Part shown: positions 53,962 through 62,735 of the stretch, piece by piece
Numbering within the stretch: position 1 is the stretch's first letter
How the letters are laid out: each line of letters begins with the position of its first letter
From: Saccharothrix espanaensis DSM 44229
Lineage (GTDB): Bacteria; Actinomycetota; Actinomycetes; Mycobacteriales; Pseudonocardiaceae
Direction: 5' to 3'
Assembly: GCF_000328705.1 (NCBI RefSeq)
Contig: NC_019673.1
Span: 5,456,001 to 5,520,000, forward strand
Length of the DNA: 64,000 nucleotides
Translations under genes and position numbers: made by a program
The notes under the pieces: generated by a model
Seen by the model: the letters and a program-made list of their open reading frames with translations, nothing else
The model's database searches: none
What the model was told of the DNA's origin: nothing

Positions 53962-55178
53962 CGACCCCGACCGGGCGGGGCGGCGGCGGGCAGCCGGAGG
54001 ACCAAACCTCCGCGCTGCCGGCGGAGGACGCCGAGGAGCTCTACGACCACGCGCCGTGCGGGCACCTGTCCACGACGCCGGACGGCCGGATCGTCAAGGT
54101 CAACGCCACGCTGCTGGACTGGCTGGGCCACGACCGCGCCGACCTGGTCGGCCGGCGCCGGCTCAGCGACCTGCTCAGCGTCGGCGGCAGGCTCTACTAC
54201 GAGACCCACCTCGACCCGCTGGTCCGGATGCACGGCGAGGTCAACGGCATCGCCCTGGAGCTGGTGACCGCCGGGGGCGGCCGGTTGCCGGTGCTGCTGA
54301 CCGCCCGGGTCAAGAACGGTCCGGACGGCCGGCCGCTGCTGCTGCGCGTCACCGTGTTCGACGCGCGGGAGCGCCGTGCCTACGAACAGGAGCTGCTGCG
54401 CGCCCGCCGTGACGCCGAACGCGACCGCGACCAGCTGCGGCGGCTGGCCACGACCCTGCAACGCACCCTGCTCCCGCCGAGCCTGTCGGCCCCGCCGGGC
54501 ACCGAGGTCGCCGCCTACTACCACCACGCCAGCCCGGACGAGGTCGGCGGCGACTTCTACGACCTGTTCCCGTTGGCCGAAGACCGGTGGGGCCTGTTCC
54601 TGGGCGACGTGTGCGGCAAGGGTGCCGGCGCGGCGGCCGTGACCTCGCTGACCCGCTACACGCTGCGCGCGGCGGCGGTCTACGACAACGACCCGGCCGC
54701 CGTGCTGGGCAACCTCAACGCGGTCCTGCACCACGAGTACAACGGGGACGACCCGCGCTTCAGCACCGTCGTGTTCGGGCTGCTCGCCCCCGACGGCGAC
54801 GGGTACCGGCTGAGGCTGGCCAGTGGCGGGCACCCGCCGTCGCTGCTGCTGCGCGCCGACGGCACGGTGGAGTACCTGCACACGCCCGGCGGCCAACTGG
54901 TCGGGATCCTGCCCGACGCGCGGTTCGTCACCGCGACGACGCGGCTGGGGCCCGGCGACACGCTGCTGCTCTACACCGACGGGCTGACCGAGGCCCGCAC
55001 CGGCAGCGGGTACGAGCGCTACGAAGAGGAAGCGCTGCACGCGTTCGCCACCGGGCTCGCTCCGACCACCGCGCCCGCCCTCGTCGCCGCGGTGACCGAC
55101 CTGCTCGCCGGTTTCGGGGCCGGGCTGGAGGACGACGCCGCCGTCCTGGCCGTGAGCGTGCCGGCCGCCCGGTCATGA
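53958..55178 (+). CDS. rsbP: RsbP-like PAS / PP2C-type (SpoIIE) phosphatase
   Basis: The protein is 406 residues. A PAS domain covers residues about 25-130 (LYDHAPCGHLSTTPDGRIVK, WLGHDRADLVGRRRLSDLL). A coiled coil follows (ERRAYEQELLRARRDAERDR). The SpoIIE/PP2C catalytic domain spans about 170-400, with metal-binding VGGDFYDLF and GDVCGKGAGAA, plus LYTDGLTEAR. It would dephosphorylate an anti-anti-sigma factor. GTG 53958 overlaps the rsbQ-like stop, giving tight coupling. Unlike generic RsbU-type phosphatases it sits next to its hydrolase partner, so sensing through RsbQ is likely. Confidence 0.88.
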   Translation: MTTPTGRGGGGQPEDQTSALPAEDAEELYDHAPCGHLSTTPDGRIVKVNATLLDWLGHDRADLVGRRRLSDLLSVGGRLYYETHLDPLVRMHGEVNGIALELVTAGGGRLPVLLTARVKNGPDGRPLLLRVTVFDARERRAYEQELLRARRDAERDRDQLRRLATTLQRTLLPPSLSAPPGTEVAAYYHHASPDEVGGDFYDLFPLAEDRWGLFLGDVCGKGAGAAAVTSLTRYTLRAAAVYDNDPAAVLGNLNAVLHHEYNGDDPRFSTVVFGLLAPDGDGYRLRLASGGHPPSLLLRADGTVEYLHTPGGQLVGILPDARFVTATTRLGPGDTLLLYTDGLTEARTGSGYERYEEEALHAFATGLAPTTAPALVAAVTDLLAGFGAGLEDDAAVLAVSVPAARS

Positions 55179-55450
55179 GCCGGACCCCTTCCCGACACGG
55201 GGCGGACCTCTCGGACGCAGAGGCGACCACCTGGGCCGACGCCACCCGTGCGCCTGATCGTCGGCCGCCGGGGACCCGCTACGATGACCACGCCGCCTTG
55301 AGCTGACAGGGCGTCGCCGTGCCGCGGTCCGCTCCCCCGATCGAGCAGGTTCCGCCCGCTCGCCAGAAAGAAGGGGTCGTTGTCCCGCGCGCGGAAATCT
55401 CCGTCGCGGCACCAGCCCGGCGATTCCGGCGACCGTCCCCGGGGTGCGAA
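55179..55450. other. Intergenic upstream of the response regulator
   Basis: Roughly 270 bp with no gene supported. GCTACGATGACC near 55278 includes a TACGAT -10-like box. Confidence 0.35.
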
Positions 55451-55912
55451 GTGAACATCAACTACGGCATGGACAACCCACCCTCCCCGCTGACCGTGCT
55501 GCTGGTGGAGGACGACCCCGGCGACGTCCTGCTGATCACCGAAGCCCTGCGCGAACACGGCCTGGGCTCCGACGTGCACACCGTCAGCGACGGCGCGGAG
55601 GCGGTCTCCTTCCTCTACCGCGCCGGGGAGCACGCCGACGCCCCGCGCCCCGACCTGGTGCTGCTGGACCTCAACCTGCCGCGGATGAACGGCCACGAGG
55701 TGCTCACGCACATCAAGTCCGACCCCGACCTGCGCTCGATCCCGGTGATCGTGCTGACCACCTCCAGCGCCCCGGACGACCTCACCCAGACCTACCAGGC
55801 GCACGCCAACGCCTACATCACCAAACCCTTGGACTCCACCGGGTTCGCGAAGGTGGTCAACCGCGTCGAGGACTTCTTCGGCGACGTCGCGAAGCTGCCC
55901 AGGCGGCGCTAG
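55451..55912 (+). CDS. Rcp1-like single-domain response regulator
   Basis: The protein is 153 residues (147 if ATG 55469 is used). It is a receiver domain only: acidic pocket LLVEDDPGDVLLITEALREH, phospho-Asp in DLVLLDLNLPRMNGHEVL, Thr/Ser in VLTTSSAPDD and Lys in ANAYITKPLDS. The TxAYxxKP end and the GDVxLI start match regulators that partner phytochrome-like histidine kinases. It has no output domain, so it must act by protein contact, possibly with the phosphatase or the HATPase protein of the cluster. Confidence 0.87.
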   Translation: MNINYGMDNPPSPLTVLLVEDDPGDVLLITEALREHGLGSDVHTVSDGAEAVSFLYRAGEHADAPRPDLVLLDLNLPRMNGHEVLTHIKSDPDLRSIPVIVLTTSSAPDDLTQTYQAHANAYITKPLDSTGFAKVVNRVEDFFGDVAKLPRRR

Positions 55913-55918
55913 CCGGCT

Positions 55919-56110
55919 GAGGCCGGGACGTCGGTGGCAGCGGTGTGGAGCCGGGTTGTCGACGACGACGCGGTGGACGTGGGTGATGCCGTGGGCGGCG
56001 AAGAACGCCCGCGCGGTGGGTGAAGCCGATCGTGAGACCCGCCACCCACCACCGTCGCCGCGAGTTCCAGGGCGATGCGGCGGGCCGAACTTCGCCGGCG
56101 GCACGCCACC
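55919..56110 (-). pseudogene. Transposase fragment (IS481/IS3-type integrase core)
   Basis: One minus-strand frame reads ARAFFAAHGITHVHRVVVDN, which matches the second catalytic-Asp region of DDE integrase cores (typically GITHxRVxTDN). Flanking pieces are in other frames and too short to rebuild. It is an old insertion-sequence scrap without visible terminal repeats. Confidence 0.55.
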
Positions 56111-56145
56111 ACCCCGCCGGACCGGCAGGGCCGGCCGGGAGCGGG

Positions 56146-56607
56146 TCAGTCGAGGCAGAACTCGTTGCCCTCGGGGTCGGTCATCACGATGTAGCCGAAC
56201 GCCATCGGCGGCTCGGGCTCGAACCGGCGCACCCGCCCGGCCCCCAGCGCGACCAGCCGGTCGCACTCGGCCTCCAGGGCCGCCATCCGGTCGTCGCCGG
56301 TGAGCCCGGGGGCCGCGCGGACGTCGAGGTGCACGCGGTTCTTCGCGGCCTTGCCCTCCGGGACCTGCTGGAAGAAGAGGCGCGGCCCGTGCCCCTCCGG
56401 GTCCTCGATCGCCGAACGGGTGTTGCGCTGGTCCTCCGGCACGTTCATGCGGGCCAGGAAGTCGTCCCACGCGGCCAGCGCGTCAGCGCCCTCGGGCAGC
56501 TGCACGCCGGGCGGTCCGGGGTGGACGTAGCCGAGCACCTCGCGCCAGAACGTCGACAGGGCGCGCGGGTCGTGGGCGTCGAAGGTGACCTGCACGTGGC
56601 GGCTCAT
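56146..56607 (-). CDS. VOC family (glyoxalase/dioxygenase fold) protein
   Basis: The protein is 153 residues with ATG 56607 after GGAGCACC. Two beta-alpha-beta-beta-beta modules are visible: HVQVTFDAHDPRALSTFWRE at the start, NRVHLDVRAAPGLTGDDRMA in the middle and YIVMTDPEGNEFCLD at the end. His in VHLDV and Glu in GNEFCLD are the usual metal-site positions. Members include glyoxalase I, dioxygenases and antibiotic-binding proteins, and the substrate is unknown. It stands alone, convergent with the response regulator. Confidence 0.86.
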   Translation of the reverse strand: MSRHVQVTFDAHDPRALSTFWREVLGYVHPGPPGVQLPEGADALAAWDDFLARMNVPEDQRNTRSAIEDPEGHGPRLFFQQVPEGKAAKNRVHLDVRAAPGLTGDDRMAALEAECDRLVALGAGRVRRFEPEPPMAFGYIVMTDPEGNEFCLD

Positions 56608-56807
56608 CGAAGGTGCTCCGTTCGTCGGCTGTCCGTCCGGGCCACCATCGCACCCGACGCGGACAGCCGCTGTCCTCGATCGTCCGCCGGCACGGACGGC
56701 AGCAGCGTGGACACCGGCCGCTGCGCACAGTGACCGGGCCGTCCGCGCACCCGGTTGCCAGTGCGAACGAAGTACCGGCGGCTCCTCGGCCGCCGGTGAT
56801 CGGTTGC

Positions 56808-56813
56808 TAGCGT
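56808..56813 (+). promoter_or_regulatory. -10 element for the leaderless Ser/Thr kinase gene
   Basis: TAGCGT lies 6 bases before GTG 56820, and no Shine-Dalgarno sequence is present. Confidence 0.5.
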
Positions 56814-56819
56814 GACGCG

Positions 56820-58475
56820 GTGTCTGAGCGAGAGCACACCGGGCGGATCCTCGACGGCCGGTTCGAGCTGCTGGAGAGGCTGGGCAGCGGTGGGATGGGG
56901 ACGGTCTGGCGCGCCCTCGACCTGGGGCTGCACCGCGAGGTGGCCATCAAGGAGGTCCGCCCGCACGACGCCGAGCAGATCGAGGCCAACCCCGCGATGG
57001 CCGCTCAGCTGCGGGAGCGCGTGCTGCGCGAGTCCCGCGCGCTGGCCCGGTTGCAGCACCCCAACGTCGTGTCGATCTACCAGATCATCGACTCGCCCGA
57101 CTCGCCGTACCCGTGGATCGTCATGGAGCTGGTCCGCGGCACGTCGCTGGACGCGCGGCTGAGCACCGGCGTGCTCACCCCGGCCGAGGCGGCCAGGGTC
57201 GGGCGCGACGTGCTGGCGGCGCTGCGCTCGGCGCACTCGGCGGGCGTGCTGCACCGCGACGTCAAGCCCGGCAACGTGCTGCTGCGGACCGACGGCAGCG
57301 CCGTGCTGACCGACTTCGGCATCGCCGCGCTGCACGGCTCGACCCAGCTCACCGCGACCGGTGACGTCATCGGGTCCCCCGAGTACATCGCCCCGGAGCG
57401 GCTGCGCGGCGACGAGACGCACACCGCGTCGGACTTCTGGTCGCTCGCGATGCTGCTGTACGTGGCCGTCGAGGGCAACCACCCGATGCGCCGCGCGACC
57501 ACGATGGCCACCCTCGCCGCCGTGATGACCGAGCAGGTCCCGCCGCCGCGCCGCGCCGGGGCCCTGGCGCCCGCGCTCAACGCGGCGCTGCGCAACGACC
57601 CGGCCGACCGGCCCAGCGGCGAGGTGCTGGACCAGATGTTCGCCGCGGCCGAGCGCGACCCGGGCCCGCGCCTCGGACCGCCCACCCCGGCGGGCTTCCC
57701 CGTCCCGGGGCCGCCGAGCGGTCCGCAGCCGCCGCTCCAGTACCCGCAGTGGCAGTCCGGGCCGACGCCGGCACCGGTCGGCGGGCCGCTCCCCCACGGG
57801 TACCCGGCGTCCTACCCGACCCCGCTGCCGCGGCGCAGGCCGACGGGTGCCGTGGTGCTCTCGCTGGTCGCCGTGGCGTTGGTCGTCACGACCGTGCTGC
57901 TGGTGATCAGCAGCAACGGCGCGGACAACTCGGCGAACTCCGGCACGGGCACGCAGACCACGCCGGTCACCACGCAGCCGAACGTCGTGCTGCCCACCGG
58001 CCCGACGACCACGACCACGGCCGCCGTCGCGGCGACGAAGGACGACCTGCTCACGCCCGCCGGCGCGCGCAAAGCGGTCGGTGCGCTCGGCGAGGTGATG
58101 GGCGGGACCAAGGTGTCGGAGCTGACGCTGTGGTCCGAGCGCGCGACGGCGACCGCGCCGACGGCGGCGGTCGCGAACGGCTTCGACGAATTCGTCTACA
58201 CGGGCGGCAAAGCGACCAGGTACGGCCCGGACGGGGTGGACGCCGACCGCGCCGTGCTCGACCTGAACGACGTGAACTGGGATGCGCTGCCCGCGCTGTT
58301 CGACCGGGCGGTCACGGACCTGGGCGTGCCGAAGCCGACCATGCGGTACGTGATCATCAGCACCGGCATCATCGACGGGAAGGCGACGGTGCGGGTGTAC
58401 CTGGCCGACGACTACGGCGGCGCCTACCTCCAGGCGGACCTGAAGGGCGAGGTCCAGAAGCTGTACCCGCGCTAG
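56820..58475 (+). CDS. Membrane Ser/Thr protein kinase (PknB-like)
   Basis: The protein is 551 residues. The Hanks-type kinase domain covers residues about 12-275: glycine loop LGSGGMGTVWRA, Lys in VAIKEVRP near 43, catalytic HRDVKPGNVLL near 147, DFG in LTDFGIAAL and APE in SPEYIAPERL. A Pro-rich juxtamembrane linker leads to one transmembrane helix near 345 (VVLSLVAVALVVTTVLLVIS). A Thr-rich stalk follows, then a globular extracellular domain of about 140 residues with no PASTA repeats, so the signal differs from PknB. The start is leaderless. Confidence 0.92.
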   Translation: MSEREHTGRILDGRFELLERLGSGGMGTVWRALDLGLHREVAIKEVRPHDAEQIEANPAMAAQLRERVLRESRALARLQHPNVVSIYQIIDSPDSPYPWIVMELVRGTSLDARLSTGVLTPAEAARVGRDVLAALRSAHSAGVLHRDVKPGNVLLRTDGSAVLTDFGIAALHGSTQLTATGDVIGSPEYIAPERLRGDETHTASDFWSLAMLLYVAVEGNHPMRRATTMATLAAVMTEQVPPPRRAGALAPALNAALRNDPADRPSGEVLDQMFAAAERDPGPRLGPPTPAGFPVPGPPSGPQPPLQYPQWQSGPTPAPVGGPLPHGYPASYPTPLPRRRPTGAVVLSLVAVALVVTTVLLVISSNGADNSANSGTGTQTTPVTTQPNVVLPTGPTTTTTAAVAATKDDLLTPAGARKAVGALGEVMGGTKVSELTLWSERATATAPTAAVANGFDEFVYTGGKATRYGPDGVDADRAVLDLNDVNWDALPALFDRAVTDLGVPKPTMRYVIISTGIIDGKATVRVYLADDYGGAYLQADLKGEVQKLYPR

Positions 58476-58512
58476 AGGTGGCCGGGGCGCGGACGCCTTG
58501 CCCTCCGCACAA

Positions 58513-58529
58513 CCGTTGCGGGACAACGG
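58513..58529. terminator. Small hairpin between convergent kinase and LysR genes
   Basis: CCGTTG-N5-CAACGG forms a 6-bp stem in the 63-bp gap. It is weak. Confidence 0.35.
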
Positions 58530-58538
58530 GAACCGGCG

Positions 58539-59534
58539 TCAGGTGGGGAACTCGGCCAAGAGGTGGTCGCGCAGGGCCTGGACGGCCAGCGGCACGTGCG
58601 CGGAGGACGGGTAGGTGAGGTACAGGGGGATGCTCGCCGTCTCGTAGGCGGGCAGGACCGGGGTGAGGTCACCGGTCGCGACGGCCGATTCGCCGACGAG
58701 CCGGGGCAGCAGGGCGATGCCCGCGCCCGCGATGGCGGCTCGTCGGACGAAGGACATGTCGTTGGCCGCCAACCGTCCCCGGACGTCGACCTCGACCACG
58801 TCGGCACCCGCGCCGTCGCCCGCCGGCCGGCGGTGCAGCAGCCAGCGCGCCCGGCCGCGATCGGCGCGGAAGAGGACGCAGCTGTGGTCGGCGAGGTCGG
58901 CCGCGGTGTCCGGGGGTCCGCCGGCCGCGGCCAGGTACCCGGGCGAGGCGTAGAGCCGGAAGCTCATGTCCTGCAACTTGCCGGTGGTGAGCCCGTGCTC
59001 GGCCGGTCGGCCGACCCGCAGGGCCAGGTCGTACCCGGCTTCCACCAGGTCGGGCGTGCGCGCCAGCAGGTCGACCTCGACGTGCACGAGCGGGTGCTTG
59101 GCGGTGAAGGCCGCCAGCAACGCGGGCAGCACCTCGGCACCCAGGTCGGGCGGCGCGGTGAACCGGACCACGCCGCGCGGCACCTCGTGGGCGTCGACGA
59201 CCGCGATGACGGCGTCGTCGACCTCGGCGAGCGCGGTCGCGACGCGGCGGTGGAAGTCGCGCCCGGCGTCGGTAAGGGTGATCGCCCGGGTGGTGCGGTG
59301 CAGCAGTTGCGTCCCGAGACGCCGCTCCAGCCGCTTGACCTGGCGGCTGATGGACGATTTGGGGGCGTGCAGGGTGCGGGCCGCGGCGGTGAACCCGCCG
59401 GAGTTCACGACCTGCACGAACACGGCGATGTCACCGAGGTCCAGCCCAGCGAGGGCATTCGGCGTCGGGTCCACGGGCGGGCGCGCGGGCTGGGCGCCCG
59501 CGGCTGCCGCCTCGGGCTCGCGGTCGGCTGTCAC
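58539..59534 (-). CDS. LysR family transcriptional regulator
   Basis: The protein is 331 residues. The winged HTH is residues about 25-85 (IAVFVQVVNSGGFTAAARTL, SISRQVKRLERRLGTQLLHR). A periplasmic-binding-like effector domain follows (GVVRFTAPPDLGAEVLPALL, DLALRVGRPAEHG). GTG 59534 lies 7 bases after TAGAGT on the minus strand, so the transcript appears leaderless. It diverges from a small membrane protein-NmrA operon, and two similar half-sites lie in the gap. Control of that operon is likely. The inducer is unknown. Confidence 0.9.
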   Translation of the reverse strand: MTADREPEAAAAGAQPARPPVDPTPNALAGLDLGDIAVFVQVVNSGGFTAAARTLHAPKSSISRQVKRLERRLGTQLLHRTTRAITLTDAGRDFHRRVATALAEVDDAVIAVVDAHEVPRGVVRFTAPPDLGAEVLPALLAAFTAKHPLVHVEVDLLARTPDLVEAGYDLALRVGRPAEHGLTTGKLQDMSFRLYASPGYLAAAGGPPDTAADLADHSCVLFRADRGRARWLLHRRPAGDGAGADVVEVDVRGRLAANDMSFVRRAAIAGAGIALLPRLVGESAVATGDLTPVLPAYETASIPLYLTYPSSAHVPLAVQALRDHLLAEFPT

Positions 59535-59557
59535 GCCGTGAACTCTACGAGATTGTC

Positions 59558-59612
59558 CCACTGGTGCAACAGTACGTTCGATTCTTCGTGTCTAGTGCCA
59601 CCTGGAGCAACA
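59558..59612. promoter_or_regulatory. Repeated half-sites in the LysR divergent promoter
   Basis: CCACTGGTGCAACA (59558-59571) and CCACCTGGAGCAACA (59598-59612) are related direct repeats 40 bases apart in the 134-bp gap between lysR and gene 59669. Spaced sites suit a LysR tetramer. Confidence 0.45.
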
Positions 59613-59668
59613 TCCGTAGCGTCGTGAGCGTCAGGAACCGGCCGCTCAACGCTCGGAGGACCACCGCG

Positions 59669-60151
59669 ATGCCCACCGACTCCACCACCAGCCCGCCCCG
59701 GGCCTCGGCCGCGCAGCGGGACGAACGGCCGAGGCCCCGGCTGCCCATCGCGCTGCTCGCCGCCGTCGTCCCGGCGTACCTGTTCCCCGCGCTGACCAGC
59801 GCACTGAGCGCGTTGGTGATCCCCGACCCGGTGGTCGCGGCGGCCGTCGCCGCGGCCTCGTGGACGACGATCGCCATCCCCTCGGCCGTGGCGGCGGTGC
59901 TGGTGACGCTCTGGACCCGCCGGCGCACCCCGCCCGAGCGGCCGACCGCCGGCCGCACCGCCAAGGCGGTCGGCATCGCGGCCCTGATCTGCGTGCTGAT
60001 CGCGGGCGCGGGCAGCGCCGTCCTCATCGGCAACGGCGTCCTGCCGCTCACGGTGCTCCAGTACACCCTCAGCTCCGCCGCGATCGGCGGCGGCCTGGCC
60101 GCCCGGCGGTGGGCGCGCACCAACCGCGCCGCACACGCCAAGCGCCCGTGA
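59669..60151 (+). CDS. DUF6069-like membrane protein, four transmembrane helices
   Basis: The 160-residue protein has ATG 59669 after GGAGG. Its helices are LPIALLAAVVPAYLFPALTS, VAAAVAAASWTTIAIPSAVA, VGIAALICVLIAGAGSAVLI and LTVLQYTLSSAAIGGGLAAR. A short charged N-terminus and basic C-terminus suggest an in-in topology. The family has no known function. It is the first gene of an operon with the NmrA-like gene 97 bp downstream and is divergent from lysR. Confidence 0.75.
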   Translation: MPTDSTTSPPRASAAQRDERPRPRLPIALLAAVVPAYLFPALTSALSALVIPDPVVAAAVAAASWTTIAIPSAVAAVLVTLWTRRRTPPERPTAGRTAKAVGIAALICVLIAGAGSAVLIGNGVLPLTVLQYTLSSAAIGGGLAARRWARTNRAAHAKRP

Positions 60152-60248
60152 CCCGTCCCCGGTGGCCTATCCCTGGTGACCCATCCCGCGCAACCCGTCA
60201 CCCGCGACCCGTCACCCGCACGCGGTCGTCATCCCGGAAGGAAAAGTC

Positions 60249-61199
60249 ATGATCCTCGTCCTCGGAGCCACCGGACTCGTCGGCGGCGCGGTCCTGCGCC
60301 GGCTGGTGGGGCTCGACACGCCGGTCCGCGTCCTGACCCGACGCCCCACCCCCGCCCTCACCGCCTTGTCGGCCGACGTGGAGGTGGTGACCGGTGACGT
60401 CGCCGACGCCGCCTGCCTGCGCCGGGCCGTCGGCGGGGTCGAGCAGGTCTTCCTCGTCATGGCCAACGGACCCCGGCAACAGCAGCACGAACTCGCCGTC
60501 GCGGACGCCGCCGCCATCGCCGGGGTCGAGCACCTGGTCAAGGTGTCCGCGCCCTACGTCGGAGCCGATTCACCCGTGGCGATCGCCCGCATGCACGACG
60601 CCATCGAACAGGGCATCCTCGCGACCGGCGCGCGGCACGGGATGCAACACACGTTCCTGCGCCCCTACGCCTTCATGCACAACCTGCTCAACAACGCCCC
60701 GACCATCCGGATGGCCGGGTTCTTCACCGGCACCACCGGCGAGACGCCGATGAACATGGTCGACGTCGCCGACATCGCCGACGTCGCCACGACGGCCCTC
60801 ACCACCACGCGGACCAGGGGCCGCGCGCTCGTCCTCACCGGGCCGGAGACCGTCAGCTACCCCGACGTCGCCCAGAAGCTGACCGCGCTCGGACGTCCCA
60901 CCCGCTACCTCGACATGCGGCCGGACGAGTTCGCCGCCGGCTTGCGCCGCGCCGGCCTGGAGGAGTGGGTAGTCGACCACCTGCTCGAGATCCAGGCCAT
61001 GACCGTGACCCACCCCGAGGTCCCCACCACGACCGTGCGGGAGGTGACCGGACAGGCACCGAGGACCGTCGACGCCTTCCTCGCCGAGCACCTGGCCGAG
61101 TTCACCCGCCCGCGCGGCCTGCGGGAACGCCTCACGGCCGTCCCCCTGCGCCTGACCGCCCGACTGCGCACGACCTCGGGCACGACGTCGGGCACCTGA
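60249..61199 (+). CDS. NmrA-like NAD(P)-binding protein (atypical SDR)
   Basis: The protein is 316 residues with ATG 60249 after GGAAGGA. The Rossmann motif MILVLGATGLVGGAVLRRL is at the N-terminus, followed by VRVLTRRPTP, which reads the adenosine phosphate. HTFLRPYAFMHNLL and MNMVDVADIADVA are typical of the NmrA/QOR2 branch of atypical short-chain dehydrogenases, which lack the YxxxK site. It may act as an NAD(P)H-dependent quinone reductase or redox sensor. It is co-transcribed with a small membrane protein under a divergent LysR regulator. Confidence 0.86.
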   Translation: MILVLGATGLVGGAVLRRLVGLDTPVRVLTRRPTPALTALSADVEVVTGDVADAACLRRAVGGVEQVFLVMANGPRQQQHELAVADAAAIAGVEHLVKVSAPYVGADSPVAIARMHDAIEQGILATGARHGMQHTFLRPYAFMHNLLNNAPTIRMAGFFTGTTGETPMNMVDVADIADVATTALTTTRTRGRALVLTGPETVSYPDVAQKLTALGRPTRYLDMRPDEFAAGLRRAGLEEWVVDHLLEIQAMTVTHPEVPTTTVREVTGQAPRTVDAFLAEHLAEFTRPRGLRERLTAVPLRLTARLRTTSGTTSGT

Positions 61200-61399
61200 G
61201 CCAGCCATCCCGGCCGTTAGCAGCGTCACCATGTCGGCGCAGATGACCAGGGCATGTGACCGGGGTATCAGCCAAAGCACAGTCGAACCACGCCTCGACA
61301 CCCTCGACGCAGGAATTCGTCCGCGATGAAAACGCACGGAATTACCGTCGGAATATCGAGGTGTCTTCCATCAACTCGATCGTATGCCGGATGCGGTAT
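61200..61399. other. Intergenic between convergent genes
   Basis: 200 bp, noticeably less GC-rich near 61320-61385. No gene or clear terminator hairpin was identified. Confidence 0.4.
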
Positions 61400-62656
61400 T
61401 CAGCGGGCGTTGTAGTGGGCTTGGACCTGGGCGGCGGTCAGGGCTTGGGGGTAGAGGGCGACCTCGTCCAGTGCGCCTTTGTACGGCTTGTCGGTCGGAG
61501 CGCCCTCCGGGCCGGCGAAGGACAGGCGGGAGGCCGGTACCGCCAGGCCCGGTACGCGCAGCGCCGAGGCCGGGCTCGCCTTGCCGTTGACGAACACCTG
61601 CGCGGTGGTCGCCGTCACCGTGACGGCGACGTGCTGCCACGCGCCGTTGGTCAGGTAGCCCGAGCCCAGGGCCATCAACTGGGTGGACGAGTTCTGCAGG
61701 ACGCCGATCTCGCCGCCGCGCAGCACGATCCGGTAGGTCGCCGCGCCGCCCGCCGACACGAACTGGAAGAGCGTGCTCTCCGACGACTGGTAGTCGGCCT
61801 TGATGAACGCCTCCCAGGTGAACGTGGACGGCGCGGTGCGGACCGTGGTGGTCGCGAACCCCAGGCCGGTGTTGGACGGGAAGGCGACGGCCTTCTGGTT
61901 CGGCTCCGAGGGCAGCGCGCCGGGTGCGCCGTACTGCGGCGCACCGCGGAACTCGGCGTTGTAGTTGTTGCCGGACGAGTCGCGGGCGGTCGGGCCGGCG
62001 GTCTCGCCCAGGCGGTAGTAGTACTGGGGCCGGTCGGCCAGGACCGCCGCCGGGTAGCCGCTGAGCTCGGCGGTCCGCCAGCTCGCGGCGGTGGCGGTGG
62101 TGTCGGTGAAGCCGGCTCGGGCCGTGGTCACGCCCACCGTGATGAGCACGACCAGTGCCGTCCCGGCGGCCACGGCCTGTCTGGTCGAGCGTGGTCCCGG
62201 GCCGAACGCGCCGGCCGTGAGCAGCGACAGCGCGCCCGCCGTGGCGATCAGCGGCAGCCAGCGGCCCTCCCCGGCCCACGTGAGCGGGTAGCCGACCCAC
62301 GGCACGCGCAACCGGGCCAGGCCGAGCACGTCGTCGACCGGTACCGCGGTGGGGTCCGGGTCGGCGTTGGCGTCGCCCTTGGTCACCAGCGTCCGGTCGG
62401 TGTTCACCGCCAGCACCCGGTGCAGCAGCCTGCGGTCCTGCGGGCCGGGGTCGGTGAACAGGATCACCTGCCCGGCGGCGACGGCGTCCCCCGCGATCGG
62501 CGACGCCGCCACGACGTCACCCCGGTCGATCCGCGGGGCCATCGAGCCCGAGACGATCGCGGTGCTGTGCCACCCGATCAGCGGCGGCACCAGCGACCAC
62601 AGCACGAGGCCGACCACGACGCCGAGCACCGCGCGGCAGACCGCCCTCCCGACCAC
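61400..62656 (-). CDS. SipW-type signal peptidase I fused to a LamG-like surface domain
   Basis: The protein is 418 residues. The N-terminal ~150 are an ER-type/SipW signal peptidase: membrane helix VLGVVVGLVLWSLVPPLIG, catalytic Ser in VSGSMAPRIDRGDVV, and His in RRLLHRVLAV instead of Lys. Two more hydrophobic segments follow. The second (VAAGTALVVLITVGVTTARAG) runs into FTDTTATAASW, the pattern of SipW-dependent substrates. The last ~215 residues are a concanavalin/LamG-like domain (YYYRLGETAGPTARDSSGN, FTWEAFIKAD, GAWQHVAVTV, GALDEVALYPQAL). It lies 79 bp downstream of a TasA/camelysin-like gene, its likely second substrate. GTG 62656 is the first start; upstream coding cannot be excluded. 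Confidence 0.85.
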   Translation of the reverse strand: MVGRAVCRAVLGVVVGLVLWSLVPPLIGWHSTAIVSGSMAPRIDRGDVVAASPIAGDAVAAGQVILFTDPGPQDRRLLHRVLAVNTDRTLVTKGDANADPDPTAVPVDDVLGLARLRVPWVGYPLTWAGEGRWLPLIATAGALSLLTAGAFGPGPRSTRQAVAAGTALVVLITVGVTTARAGFTDTTATAASWRTAELSGYPAAVLADRPQYYYRLGETAGPTARDSSGNNYNAEFRGAPQYGAPGALPSEPNQKAVAFPSNTGLGFATTTVRTAPSTFTWEAFIKADYQSSESTLFQFVSAGGAATYRIVLRGGEIGVLQNSSTQLMALGSGYLTNGAWQHVAVTVTATTAQVFVNGKASPASALRVPGLAVPASRLSFAGPEGAPTDKPYKGALDEVALYPQALTAAQVQAHYNAR

Positions 62657-62735
62657 GGCGGGCCAGGGGTCGGGGGTCTGTCGCGCGGTGCTCTCGCGGT
62701 GTCGGATGGTCGACCTCGCCTGGTTCGCGGTCCGG

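Noticed and set aside
61200..61337. Minus-strand frame TVLWLIPRSHALVICADMVT suspected as a transposase fragment
   Set aside because: No DDE motif or inverted repeats. Too short to support.
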